Translations under genes and position numbers: made by a program | Notes under the pieces: generated by a model | Database searches by the model: none | Told to the model about the DNA's origin: nothing | The model's input: the letters and a program-made list of their open reading frames with translations, nothing else | Shown here: positions 6,634 to 13,520 of the stretch, piece by piece | How positions within the stretch are numbered: the stretch's first letter is position 1 | How the letters are laid out: each line of letters begins with the position of its first letter | From: Chloroflexota bacterium | GTDB lineage: Bacteria; Chloroflexota; Anaerolineae; B4-G1 | Direction of reading: 5' to 3' | DNA: 13,797 nt | Assembly (NCBI GenBank): GCA_024232355.1 | Contig: JAAEPW010000934.1 | Coordinates: forward strand, 1 to 13,797

Positions 6634-8109
6634 TTATTCATCCGTGCCAACAATGAATTCTCCTAGATAGGTTTCTTGACCCGCTTCAACCGGTATGCGT
6701 TCGGAGGAAAAACCGAGTTCAGTCGTCAGTTGTGTCCAGTTACCATCAATGTTCACGGACAGCACGTACAGTCCAACGGGCAGGTCGGAAAACGCGAAAT
6801 GCCCGTCGGCGTCTGTTTCGGTTATACGGATAAAAGGTTGATCTGCGCAAGGTGTCTCACCATAGAAACTGCTGCCCAACCTTTCAACGCATATTTCGAC
6901 CGTTGATCCGGCTACCGGCTGCCCGTTCTCGAGTACGACTCGCCCCTTCATCGAACCGGACGCTTTTTCCATCGGTTCTGGCAAGGTTGGTCCTGCTTTT
7001 ACGACGGCCAGGGCGTAAATGTTGTTATCAGCCAGGTCGGCATTGTTCATACGATATGCTTGCCAGGTCGTTCCGTCCAAGATGTACAGCCCCCATTCGG
7101 TGCCCATCCACACGCGATCCTGGGCGTCGACGACAATGTTGCGCACGTGATTGCTTTCCAGTTCGCTGTTCTCATCGTTGTATACCGACCAGCCCCCATC
7201 TTGAAACACATACACGCCTTTGCTCAACGTGCCGACCCATACATGCCCCTGGGCATCTATGGCCATACTCTCGACTGTGGATAGATCACGATTGCTATAA
7301 GGAGTCCAAGTTCCATCGTCGAACGTCAGTATGCCACTGCTATGGGTGATCCATGGATTGCCCTGGGCGTCCAGGGCAATTTTGTCGAAAAAGTACCGGG
7401 CGTGGAATCCTCGCCCCTCTTGGAAAATGGTCCATTCATCGCTGTCAAAGCTATCGAGCATGGCCACGCTGCTGGCTGTCACCACCCAGACCCGTCCGCC
7501 TGGGGCAATCGCTACGTCTTGGATCAGATCGGTGGTCGCTGCCCCAGTGGCTAGTTGTTCGGATGGATGGGTAGTCCACGATCTTCCATCATGGTAACTC
7601 ACACCACGAAAGTGAGCAACCCAGATGCCGCCGGCTGCGTCGCACGCCATCGCTTCAGGGTTGCTGTATCCCCATCCCCGCTCGTACCCTTTCCAGGTCT
7701 CGCCGTCAAAACCACTGATTCCTGAACTGTGTGCGATCAGCAGACTGCCGTCCGGGCACGTGCTGATGCTGGTGATGAGATTGCCGCCCAGCGGCGAGTT
7801 GTCCTTGTTAAACGTTTGCCAGCCGGTCTCGTTCAGGCACGTCAGACCGTATCCAAAGGACCCCAGGCAGGCCATCCCCGGTCCGGCGGGCGGTGCGGAT
7901 TTGGCTGCTTGTTCGGGTTCGGGTTCCTGGGGTGGTGGCGTCGTCGTCGTTGTTGATTCTGGGGGAGGCTGTTCGATAGGTTCTGGTGTATTGGTGGGGA
8001 CGGGGGTATCGGGTGCAGACAGATTGCAGGTCAGTTGGGATAACGCAAGGCCTATTACAATGAGCAGGGATAGCCATGTTCTGTTTCTAGAATTTCGGTA
8101 CTCGGACAT
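6634..8109 (-). CDS. Secreted or lipid-anchored seven-bladed propeller protein with a carboxypeptidase-regulatory-like domain
   Basis: This 491-residue protein begins with a signal segment (about residues 11-28, ending LSQLTC at 23-28). The Cys at 28 could be lipidated, although QLTC is a poor lipobox. A low-complexity Pro/Thr/Glu linker (about 30-70) follows. Seven repeats of about 45 residues then run to about residue 370, each with a pattern like (A/V)-x-D-A-x-G-x-(V/I)-W-(V/I)...G-(V/I)...DG-x-W-x-x-Y; these resemble the two-component-regulator propeller (Reg_prop) repeat. The C-terminal part (about 388-470, GRVVLENGQPVAG and ETDADGHFAFSDLPVGLY) is a carboxypeptidase-regulatory-like beta-sandwich. 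The domains suggest binding or structural display at the cell surface. The ATG at 8107-8109 has GAAGGA about eight bases upstream; a TTG at 8122-8124 is less likely. It lies 20 bp after the 2-HAD subunit gene. Confidence 0.87.
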   Translation of the reverse strand: MSEYRNSRNRTWLSLLIVIGLALSQLTCNLSAPDTPVPTNTPEPIEQPPPESTTTTTPPPQEPEPEQAAKSAPPAGPGMACLGSFGYGLTCLNETGWQTFNKDNSPLGGNLITSISTCPDGSLLIAHSSGISGFDGETWKGYERGWGYSNPEAMACDAAGGIWVAHFRGVSYHDGRSWTTHPSEQLATGAATTDLIQDVAIAPGGRVWVVTASSVAMLDSFDSDEWTIFQEGRGFHARYFFDKIALDAQGNPWITHSSGILTFDDGTWTPYSNRDLSTVESMAIDAQGHVWVGTLSKGVYVFQDGGWSVYNDENSELESNHVRNIVVDAQDRVWMGTEWGLYILDGTTWQAYRMNNADLADNNIYALAVVKAGPTLPEPMEKASGSMKGRVVLENGQPVAGSTVEICVERLGSSFYGETPCADQPFIRITETDADGHFAFSDLPVGLYVLSVNIDGNWTQLTTELGFSSERIPVEAGQETYLGEFIVGTDE

Positions 8110-8129
8110 TTTTCTTTCCTTCAAAGCGA

Positions 8130-9326
8130 TTACAGTATTTCCAGGAACGCTGCCACGCGCTCCCGTATTGCGCCCTCGTTGTAGAGGCGCGTGTCACACA
8201 TGTCGGCATCGAGGATAATGGCGGGCAGACTCAAATCATCCCGCAGCACAGTACGAACTTGGTTCTGGGTGATGGAAAAGGGTTTGCAGGAACGGTTGGC
8301 GTGCAGCACCATCCCGTCGGCCTGAAAGCGTTGGGCCATACCGGTGATGGTTTGTAGCCGGGTGGGTAGGTCCACGTTGATGAACACGCCCGTGTACGCT
8401 TGCGCCATACCGACGTAGGGATCGTCGGCGTCGAGTTCGACGGTCCATGCGTTGGTGTAAGTGTCGGCGACAAAACAGGCCCCGGCGTCCATAAAGGGGC
8501 GGAAAAAGCGGTAGAGCCGGTGCCAAATGGCGATATTGTCCCACAGCAGGCGGTACTGTTCGTCGATCACCGCGCTGACGCCTTGGGCAACGCGCTCCTC
8601 CAACTCGGCTTTGAGGCCCTGGTAGCAATCGATCACCTTGCGCGTGCCGCGCAGCGTGACGATGGGGGCCAACGCGATAAAGAGGTCGGGGGCGTTGACG
8701 GGAGATGGGCGGTGCCGACCGAATTCGAGAATCTCTTGCCACAGGGCGATCGCCTCGCGCGCGAGGTCGAGGGTCGAGCGGAGTTTGGTGGGTTTCAGGC
8801 GGCGGCCCGTGTGCGCCTCCAGCCAACCGACGAACTCGTGCAACTGCTCGGCGACGTAGGCGATGATGTGGGGCTCGGCCGGGGTGGTGCGCTGGAAAGG
8901 GACGTCGAGGATAAAGAGCGGGATGTCGTAGAGATCGGCCAGCGCCTCGTACCACTTGAGGACGGTGCCGCAGATGTTGCTGCAGCAGACCAGCAGGTTG
9001 GGGCGCGGCATCCCCTTGAGCGGCGCGTCCTTGGGCTGCAGCACCGCGCCGATGTGTCCGCGGGCATAAGAGCAGAGGTCGGCGGGGTAGCCGGTCGCCT
9101 CGGCCACTTGGCACAGATGGACGGAGGCCCCGCGCGCGCCGCATATCGCACCATAGTTCTCCGGGTAGAGGGTGAGGATGCCCATCGCTTCCATGATCTC
9201 GACCGGCGCGCCGCTGGTGACGTAGGCCAGCGGCTTGATCCGGGCCAACGCCTTGCGCTGCACGTAATAGCGGGCCATCATAGCATTGATCTCTTTGAGC
9301 GATTGGAGGCGGGGGTATTTGGGCAT
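8130..9326 (-). CDS. 2-hydroxyacyl-CoA dehydratase family protein, subunit 2 (HgdB/BcrC-like)
   Basis: This 398-residue protein belongs to the 2-hydroxyacyl-CoA dehydratase / benzoyl-CoA reductase family. Expected cluster cysteines are visible in the family contexts: Cys85 in ADLCSYARGHIG, the group Cys114, Cys115 and Cys119 in LLVCCSNICGTVLKWYE, and Cys347 in NRSCKPFS. The family uses a [4Fe-4S] cluster to accept one low-potential electron from the activase and to reduce a CoA thioester (dehydration of 2-hydroxyacyl-CoA or ring reduction). The substrate cannot be told from the sequence. The second subunit is encoded at 10437-11468, separated by two small membrane-protein genes, which is unusual. 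The ATG at 9324-9326 has only a weak upstream purine stretch. The gene is GC-rich (about 60 percent in a sampled line), which creates long shadow frames on both strands. The enzyme should be oxygen-sensitive and cytoplasmic. Confidence 0.92.
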   Translation of the reverse strand: MPKYPRLQSLKEINAMMARYYVQRKALARIKPLAYVTSGAPVEIMEAMGILTLYPENYGAICGARGASVHLCQVAEATGYPADLCSYARGHIGAVLQPKDAPLKGMPRPNLLVCCSNICGTVLKWYEALADLYDIPLFILDVPFQRTTPAEPHIIAYVAEQLHEFVGWLEAHTGRRLKPTKLRSTLDLAREAIALWQEILEFGRHRPSPVNAPDLFIALAPIVTLRGTRKVIDCYQGLKAELEERVAQGVSAVIDEQYRLLWDNIAIWHRLYRFFRPFMDAGACFVADTYTNAWTVELDADDPYVGMAQAYTGVFINVDLPTRLQTITGMAQRFQADGMVLHANRSCKPFSITQNQVRTVLRDDLSLPAIILDADMCDTRLYNEGAIRERVAAFLEIL

Positions 9327-9401
9327 TTTGATTCTCGTTTTTCCCTGTATTCAGAAATCAGATTTTTGTGCAAGCCGAGTGACCTGGTTGACTGGCATAT
9401 G

Positions 9402-9728
9402 TCAGTTGAACATTATTACCATCACCAATATCCCTATCAGCAGCGTTACCACCACAAAAGATAGAAATTTCCAGATGCCATAATCGTCGCGGACCACATG
9501 CCTGCCCATTGCAACGAATCCGTATCCAAACACAGAATTGACATAAAGCACGATGAAGATACACAATAGTACAAAAATCACTACTGCTATGGCTCTTGTT
9601 GGAATACCCTTGTCCCACAATTCCAAACAGCCGAGCAAGAGAAGAATACATATCGTGCTACAGATTGCGAATTTTATCTGAGTTTTTGCCACCGGGATTT
9701 CCCTCTTGTTAGGCTCTTTATAACGCAT
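9402..9728 (-). CDS. Small three-helix membrane protein, unknown function
   Basis: Not recognised. The 108-residue protein has a short basic N-terminus (MRYKEPNKREIP) and three hydrophobic helices at about residues 17-37, 46-66 and 88-107, so it is an integral membrane protein. A loop with Arg, His and Asp residues (GRHVVRDDYG, about 75-84) lies between helices two and three. The ATG at 9726-9728 is preceded by AAGG and by a stronger GGAGGAG further up. A GTG at codon 13 is an alternative start. The DNA is AT-rich (about 42 percent GC in a sampled line) compared with the 2-HAD genes on both sides. It lies 47 bp after the 206-residue membrane-protein gene and 75 bp before the dehydratase subunit. 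No family or catalytic motif is seen. Confidence 0.75.
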   Translation of the reverse strand: MRYKEPNKREIPVAKTQIKFAICSTICILLLLGCLELWDKGIPTRAIAVVIFVLLCIFIVLYVNSVFGYGFVAMGRHVVRDDYGIWKFLSFVVVTLLIGILVMVIMFN

Positions 9729-9775
9729 TCGTCCTTAACTCCTCCCCAATTTTGCACTGCCCTGGAAGCGCTTGC

Positions 9776-10396
9776 TCAATCTGTAACATAAAAAGCGTTC
9801 AGTATTTTCTCGTACAAAGCCGGTCCGTTCTCGTTGATACCCTCATATGTATCCAGAGAGATCATAAAAACGTGTTTTTCACTCACTACAAATGCCACTG
9901 TTCTGACCAGATTTCCATCCATTTCTCGAACTAGTGCCGCACTTTGGTAAGCAATGTCGATTCCATCACCCTTTCGCTCGATCATAACTACGTTGGTTGC
10001 ATCCACAGGGATACCACCGTCGAAATCAAGTGTTAATGAGACTGGATAACTGCTAGAGCATTCTCGCGCCAGCTCTTTTCCAACTAGAGGGGCATAACCT
10101 TCGAATGCTGGATCATAATTTCTAACAGTAATCCATTCATACCCCTCTTTGTCACTCATTGAGGCCTTCAACAAAAGACCAATGCGACCTTTTTTCACAT
10201 CTTTCCACCCCCTTGGGAGCCACACTTGGAATATTCCAAGCCCTCCCTGGTGTGGCTTCCAACTCTTGGGAACATTCGGCGGATGGGGTATAGAAGCCAA
10301 CTGGATGGACTTTATCAGAGATGGAATGAGAACCAAGATCAGAGCGCAGAGTAAAATCGAAATGAAACCGAGCAAAAGCCATTTATTGCGAGTCAT
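9776..10396 (-). CDS. Single-pass membrane protein with a putative PsbP/DcrB-like extracellular domain
   Basis: The 206-residue protein has a basic start (MTRNKW) and one membrane helix at about residues 6-28. A Pro-rich linker (IPHPPNVPKSW) leads to a soluble domain of about 155 residues, presumably outside the membrane. The domain has the layout often seen in PsbP/DcrB-like proteins: an N-terminal GIFQVWLPRGW strand and turn, a central sheet, then FVVSEKHVFMISLDTYEG and a final amphipathic helix (ALYEKILNAFYV). This fold assignment is an inference from pattern and is uncertain. The ATG at 10394-10396 has GAAGGAG four bases upstream, which rules in this start over an upstream in-frame start at 10447 that would overlap the previous gene. 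It is AT-rich compared with its 2-HAD neighbours. Confidence 0.75.
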   Translation of the reverse strand: MTRNKWLLLGFISILLCALILVLIPSLIKSIQLASIPHPPNVPKSWKPHQGGLGIFQVWLPRGWKDVKKGRIGLLLKASMSDKEGYEWITVRNYDPAFEGYAPLVGKELARECSSSYPVSLTLDFDGGIPVDATNVVMIERKGDGIDIAYQSAALVREMDGNLVRTVAFVVSEKHVFMISLDTYEGINENGPALYEKILNAFYVTD

Positions 10397-10436
10397 AAAG
10401 CTCCTTCGATCAGGCAGAGGGACAAAACCTGGTCTC

Positions 10437-11468
10437 TCATTTTGCAATCATCTCTACAAACGCCTCCACCCGCGTGCGCAGTTGCCCCGCCTGGGATGCC
10501 TGTTCCAACTCGACCAGCAGGTGGGGCACACCGGAGTCGTCGAGGGCGTGGGTCAGCGGGACGTAGCCAAAGCCGTGCGGCTCGCAGAACTTTTGGCGGG
10601 CAAAGATGACGCCGTCGGCGTTTCGTTCCTGCACCAACGAGAGCATGTGGGCCTCGCGGGTGCGTTGGGGGTGGTGCTTGGTTGGGGTGGGGAGCAGGGC
10701 TAGCAGCCGGTCGGTCAGGGCTTGTAGTGGGTCGGCGTCTACATCGGCGTCCACCGCAAAGTATCGCTCCCCCAGGTCGAACTGGTCGCCGACCACGCGA
10801 GCGTTGACTTGCTCCAGAACGTTAAACAGAACGGGCGCACCCAAGGCTGGCCCGACGAGAACAATCCTGGTAGCAGAGGATGCAGAGTGGGGCGGTTCCC
10901 CATTCGCCCATTCGTTCATTTGTTCATTCGCATTGTAAATCTCTTTGTGTGTTTGGAAAGCGGCTCGCACCAGGTCGTACAGTTCAGCTGGGAGCAAGTT
11001 TGCGGCGTGGGCGTAGAGGCGGCGGACCAGGGTACGGGTGCGGTTGTAGAGCGCGATGCTCTCCCGCAGAGCGTCATCGGTGATCGGGCGACCAGTCTGT
11101 GCCTGGATGCGCTCGCGCAGCGATTCGAGTTCGGCCAGGAGATAGACGCGGGCGGCAGGGCTGTCCAGGCGCAGCGGCATCCCAAAGTGAAAAAAGGGAA
11201 TGTGGGGCACGTTCGGCGGCCAGAGATCAGCTAGCCCCTGCGTCGTGTCGCACGTCTTGGCCAACACTATCCCGGCCAGGTGATCCAGTTTGCCCGTCAG
11301 GGCTTGGTCAAGGGCTGAACCGACAATCCAGCAGGTGAATGCGGGCAGGTGGGCGCGGGCGTGTCCGTGATCGTCCGGGGTGGGAAAAATGAACACAGGC
11401 GTAAAGCCTGCAGCGTGAAAAAGTTCTTCAGGAACGTAGGCCGAGAGAAACCCAATGGGAGATTGCAT
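10437..11468 (-). CDS. 2-hydroxyacyl-CoA dehydratase family protein, subunit 1
   Basis: This 343-residue protein is the second member of the 2-HAD / benzoyl-CoA reductase family in the window. Family landmarks are GFLSAYVPEELFHAAGFTPV (6-25), Cys46 in PAFTCWIVGSALDQAL, Cys73 in LAKTCDTTQGLADLW, and Cys295 in RQKFCEPHGFGYVPL. These three cysteines fit the three protein ligands of the family [4Fe-4S] cluster. The C-terminus HLLVELEQASQAGQLRTRVE is also typical. The protein is on the short side for the family. Residues 180-198 (NANEQMNEWANGEPP and beyond) form a low-complexity insert encoded by an 8-bp tandem repeat, placed at a domain linker. The gene starts 28 bp after the activase stop, and the pair is likely co-transcribed. 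It probably forms a heterodimer with the product of the gene at 8130-9326. Confidence 0.9.
   Translation of the reverse strand: MQSPIGFLSAYVPEELFHAAGFTPVFIFPTPDDHGHARAHLPAFTCWIVGSALDQALTGKLDHLAGIVLAKTCDTTQGLADLWPPNVPHIPFFHFGMPLRLDSPAARVYLLAELESLRERIQAQTGRPITDDALRESIALYNRTRTLVRRLYAHAANLLPAELYDLVRAAFQTHKEIYNANEQMNEWANGEPPHSASSATRIVLVGPALGAPVLFNVLEQVNARVVGDQFDLGERYFAVDADVDADPLQALTDRLLALLPTPTKHHPQRTREAHMLSLVQERNADGVIFARQKFCEPHGFGYVPLTHALDDSGVPHLLVELEQASQAGQLRTRVEAFVEMIAK
10900..10931. repeat. Four-copy 8-bp tandem repeat inside the dehydratase subunit 1 gene
   Basis: On the plus strand the units are CCATTCGC, CCATTCGT, TCATTTGT and TCATTCGC, that is, YCATTYGY repeated four times without gaps. 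On the coding strand this gives the linker residues around 179-190 (ANEQMNEWANGE). Eight is not a multiple of three, so gain or loss of one unit would shift the frame. Confidence 0.7.
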
Positions 11469-11496
11469 ATCTGTCAGTGTCCTGTGATTCGTGTTT

Positions 11497-12261
11497 CTAC
11501 TCGCGGGCGATGAGAGCTGCGCCGATAGCGCCAGCCAGTTGCGCGTGCTCCGTCACGATGATGGTGTGACCTAGTTTCTTCTCCAGCATCCGGGCCACGC
11601 CATCGTTGCGGGCCACGCCGCCGGTCAGCACCACCGTGTCTTGTACCGGAATACGACCCACCATCGTCGTGATGCGGGCTGCGATAGCGTCGTGGATACC
11701 GGCAATGACCTCGGCCTTGGGCACGCCGGTGGCGATGTGGGTGACGACCTCCGACTCGGCAAAGACGGTGCATGTGCTCGACATCTTGGCGTGCTTGGCA
11801 GCAGAAAGGGCGATCTGTCCGAAATCCACCAAGTCTACTTCCAGCGCGCGGGCCATCACCTCCAAGAATCGTCCGGTTCCCGCAGCACATTTGTCGTTCA
11901 TCACAAAGTCGAGCACCTTGCCGTTGTTGTTGATAGAGATGCCTTTGCTGTCTTGCCCGCCGATGTCGATCACGGTGCAGGCGTTAGGGCAAAGATAGTG
12001 CGCGCCCCGCGCGTGGCACGTGATCTCGGTGACGGTGCGGTCGGCGCCGGGGACCTGGATGCGCCCGTAGCCGGTACCGACCAAGCGGGCGATTTTTTCT
12101 CGGGTCAGCCCCACTTGCGCCATCGCTTGATCAAGCACCTGGCGGGCGGCGGCAGCCCGGTCATACCCAGCGAGGATGACGGTTGTGGTGAGTAGGTCCT
12201 CGTCGTTGAAAATGGCTGCCTTGGCGGTAATCGCGCCTATGTCTATGCCCGCTGTGTACAT
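11497..12261 (-). CDS. 2-hydroxyacyl-CoA dehydratase activase (BadF/BadG/BcrA/BcrD ATPase family)
   Basis: This 254-residue ATPase is of the ASKHA type that activates 2-hydroxyacyl-CoA dehydratases and benzoyl-CoA reductases. The phosphate-1 motif GIDIGAITAK is at residues 5-14 and the phosphate-2 motif VIDIGGQDSK at 97-106. The adenosine motif VVLTGGVARNDGV is at 210-222. Cys125 in NDKCAAGTGRFLE and Cys164 in SSTCTVFAESEV are the ligands of the [4Fe-4S] cluster bridging the homodimer. It hydrolyses ATP to drive a low-potential electron into the dehydratase. The size matches single-gene activases such as HgdC. It is the first gene of the eight-gene unit. The ATG at 12259-12261 has no Shine-Dalgarno sequence; a -10-like hexamer ends three bases before it, so the message may be leaderless. 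Confidence 0.95.
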   Translation of the reverse strand: MYTAGIDIGAITAKAAIFNDEDLLTTTVILAGYDRAAAARQVLDQAMAQVGLTREKIARLVGTGYGRIQVPGADRTVTEITCHARGAHYLCPNACTVIDIGGQDSKGISINNNGKVLDFVMNDKCAAGTGRFLEVMARALEVDLVDFGQIALSAAKHAKMSSTCTVFAESEVVTHIATGVPKAEVIAGIHDAIAARITTMVGRIPVQDTVVLTGGVARNDGVARMLEKKLGHTIIVTEHAQLAGAIGAALIARE

Positions 12262-12264
12262 GGC

Positions 12265-12295
12265 ATTATGGTACGTGAATTGGGCGAGATGTCAA
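12265..12295 (-). promoter_or_regulatory. Putative promoter of the eight-gene unit, possibly leaderless
   Basis: On the minus strand TTGACA (12290-12295) is a perfect -35 hexamer. CATAAT (12265-12270) follows after 19 bases; a weaker TACCAT (12268-12273) is at 16 bases. With CATAAT, transcription would begin at or next to the activase ATG (12261), which fits the lack of a ribosome binding site. The 19-base spacer is longer than usual, so the -10 choice is uncertain. Confidence 0.45.
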
Positions 12296-12323
12296 GTAAT
12301 CGATGCTGGCGCAATAGGATTCT

Positions 12324-12352
12324 TTGGAGAATACGGATGGTTATGGTATACT
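12324..12352 (+). promoter_or_regulatory. Sigma-70-type promoter of the cyclophilin gene
   Basis: TTGGAG (12324-12329) and TATACT (12347-12352) are 17 bases apart, and a TG dinucleotide one base before the -10 adds an extended -10 feature. Transcription would begin near 12359 and leave a leader of about 95 bases. In that leader AGCTTTT (12378-12384) can pair with AAAAGCT (12404-12410), a possible stem upstream of the ribosome binding site. Confidence 0.6.
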
Positions 12353-12453
12353 TGTAATAGTCATTATCCGCTATAGTAGCTTTTCCCTGGCAAAGGTTCT
12401 CGAAAAAGCTGCTAAATTCCATAACCACGAAATCAGAAAAAAAGGAGCTTTAA

Positions 12454-12990
12454 ATGTCTGCAAATCCCGCTTCTCGCAACAATATGTACAGCGCGCCTCC
12501 AAAAATGGAGATCAATCTCAACAAGACCTACACCGCCACTATCGAGACTGAAAAAGGTGATATCGTCATCGAGTTATATGCTGACAAGGTGCCGAACACG
12601 GTCAATAATTTTGTTTTCCTCGCCCGCCAAGGGTTTTATGACGAGACAACCTTTCACCGCGTTCTGGAGGACTTTATGGCCCAGGCAGGTGATCCCACCG
12701 GCACCGGCTCGGGTGGGCCGGGATATAGATTCTCCGACGAGTTCCACCCAACCCTAAAACACGATGGTCCTGGTATTCTCTCGATGGCGAACGCTGGCCC
12801 CGGAACCAACGGCAGCCAGTTCTTTATCACTTACAAGGACACTTCCTGGTTGGATAATCGTCACACTGTTTTTGGACGAGTGACCGACGACGGGATGGAT
12901 GTGCTCAAATCTCTCACGCTGCGCGATCCTTCCCAGAGACCTTCGTTTCCTGGAGATCTGATCAAGACTATTCGTATCGAAGAGAAATAA
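12454..12990 (+). CDS. Cyclophilin-type peptidyl-prolyl cis-trans isomerase
   Basis: This 178-residue protein is a cyclophilin that speeds cis-trans isomerisation of prolyl bonds and helps protein folding. The active-site pattern is intact: FHRV with Arg69, DFMAQAGDPTGTGSGGPGY (73-91), MANAGPGTNGSQFFIT (111-126), and WLDNRHTVFG (132-141) with Trp132 and His137. No signal peptide or lipobox is present, so it is probably cytoplasmic. About 25 extra residues precede the first cyclophilin strand (TATIETEKGDIVIELY), beginning MSANPASRNN; they look unstructured. The ATG at 12454 has AGGAG six bases upstream. Its promoter lies back to back with that of the dehydratase unit, and it appears monocistronic. 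Confidence 0.95.
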   Translation: MSANPASRNNMYSAPPKMEINLNKTYTATIETEKGDIVIELYADKVPNTVNNFVFLARQGFYDETTFHRVLEDFMAQAGDPTGTGSGGPGYRFSDEFHPTLKHDGPGILSMANAGPGTNGSQFFITYKDTSWLDNRHTVFGRVTDDGMDVLKSLTLRDPSQRPSFPGDLIKTIRIEEK

Positions 12991-13004
12991 ATTGTCACCA
13001 TTGG

Positions 13005-13032
13005 GCTGTTGCCGTGCTGAATCGGCAGCAGC
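13005..13032 (+). terminator. Hairpin after the cyclophilin gene, without a T tract
   Basis: GCTGTTGCCG (13005-13014) pairs with CGGCAGCAGC (13023-13032), giving a 10-bp stem with one G-U pair and an 8-base loop, 15 bp after the stop codon. No run of T follows, so it is not a standard intrinsic terminator. It may protect the 3' end of the message or be a non-canonical stop signal. Confidence 0.4.
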
Positions 13033-13114
13033 CGGACTGACTACCAGATGACTGAGCCGATGTTATCCAATCGTATCGCGCAGCTTGTTGAACCGCCGTG
13101 ATGGGTGCCGTACG

Positions 13115-13414
13115 ATGCTCGGCATCGTTGGCATCCTGGGTACTATTTTTTTCATCATGGGTATGGTATTTGTCTGGGTTTTTGTCGGTGATCTTTACCC
13201 CATTGATGTGTGGCGGTTGTCGCGTTTCACAACGACTGCTCGGGCGACTATCACCGACACCGCCACGACCGGTGCGACGGAGAACGATGTGCCGGTGTAC
13301 GAATACCATTTGGGTCTGTTTCAAACAAGCGATCCAAAATCCCTGCAGTATTTTTCATGCGGTAAGAAACAGATATGGACGGGCTTTGGGGCTTTTCCAA
13401 AAGTTGTTTCTTAG
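13115..13414 (+). pseudogene. Truncated DUF3592-like membrane protein
   Basis: The frame from the ATG at 13115 encodes 99 residues. One membrane helix covers about residues 4-27 and is followed by ARATITDTATTGATENDVPVYEYHLG. This resembles the start of DUF3592 proteins, where a helix precedes a strand, a ...NDxPVYxY... motif and a beta domain. The similarity seems to end at about base 13313; the remaining residues (LFQTSDPKSLQYF and on) look unlike the family, and the second membrane helix expected near the C-terminus is missing. No clear ribosome binding site is present. It is read as a gene cut short by rearrangement, though a short intact protein is possible. The DUF3592 assignment is from pattern memory and is tentative. 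Confidence 0.4.
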
Positions 13415-13424
13415 TAGTTGGGAC

Positions 13425-13520
13425 GACCTGCCAGGTTTACGATGACGATCTGGAAAAATGATTTCAAGGCTTGTGAAAGGCATTTTTGGTCATAATTATG
13501 TCGATAAAACCTGGCAGGTC
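13425..13520. repeat. Inverted pair of 14-bp palindromic repeats
   Basis: GACCTGCCAGGTTT at 13425-13438 recurs as its exact reverse complement AAACCTGGCAGGTC at 13507-13520, with 68 bp between. Each arm contains the odd-centred palindrome ACCTG-C-CAGGT. The pair could form a long hairpin or mark a small non-autonomous element. The sequence between has no coding signal. Confidence 0.6.

Noticed and set aside
7625..8218. Plus-strand frame of 197 codons opposite the propeller protein
   Set aside because: It lies antisense to a gene with clear repeats and has no domain pattern. Its Gly/Val-rich run is the complement of the Pro/Thr linker.
8236..9464. Long open frames opposite and beside the dehydratase subunit 2 gene (302 codons on minus at 8236-9144, 354 codons on plus at 8400-9464)
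   Set aside because: They overlap a gene with clear family motifs and arise from its high GC content. Their products are Arg/Pro-rich or Val/Gly/Asp-rich, without domain patterns.
10397..10447. A longer start for the 206-residue membrane protein
   Set aside because: It would overlap the previous gene and place 17 polar residues before the signal-anchor. GAAGGAG directly upstream of 10396 supports the shorter form.
12378..12410. AGCTTTT/AAAAGCT stem in the cyclophilin leader considered as a riboswitch or thermometer
   Set aside because: The 7-bp stem with a 19-base loop is weak and matches no riboswitch class I know, so it is only mentioned with the promoter.
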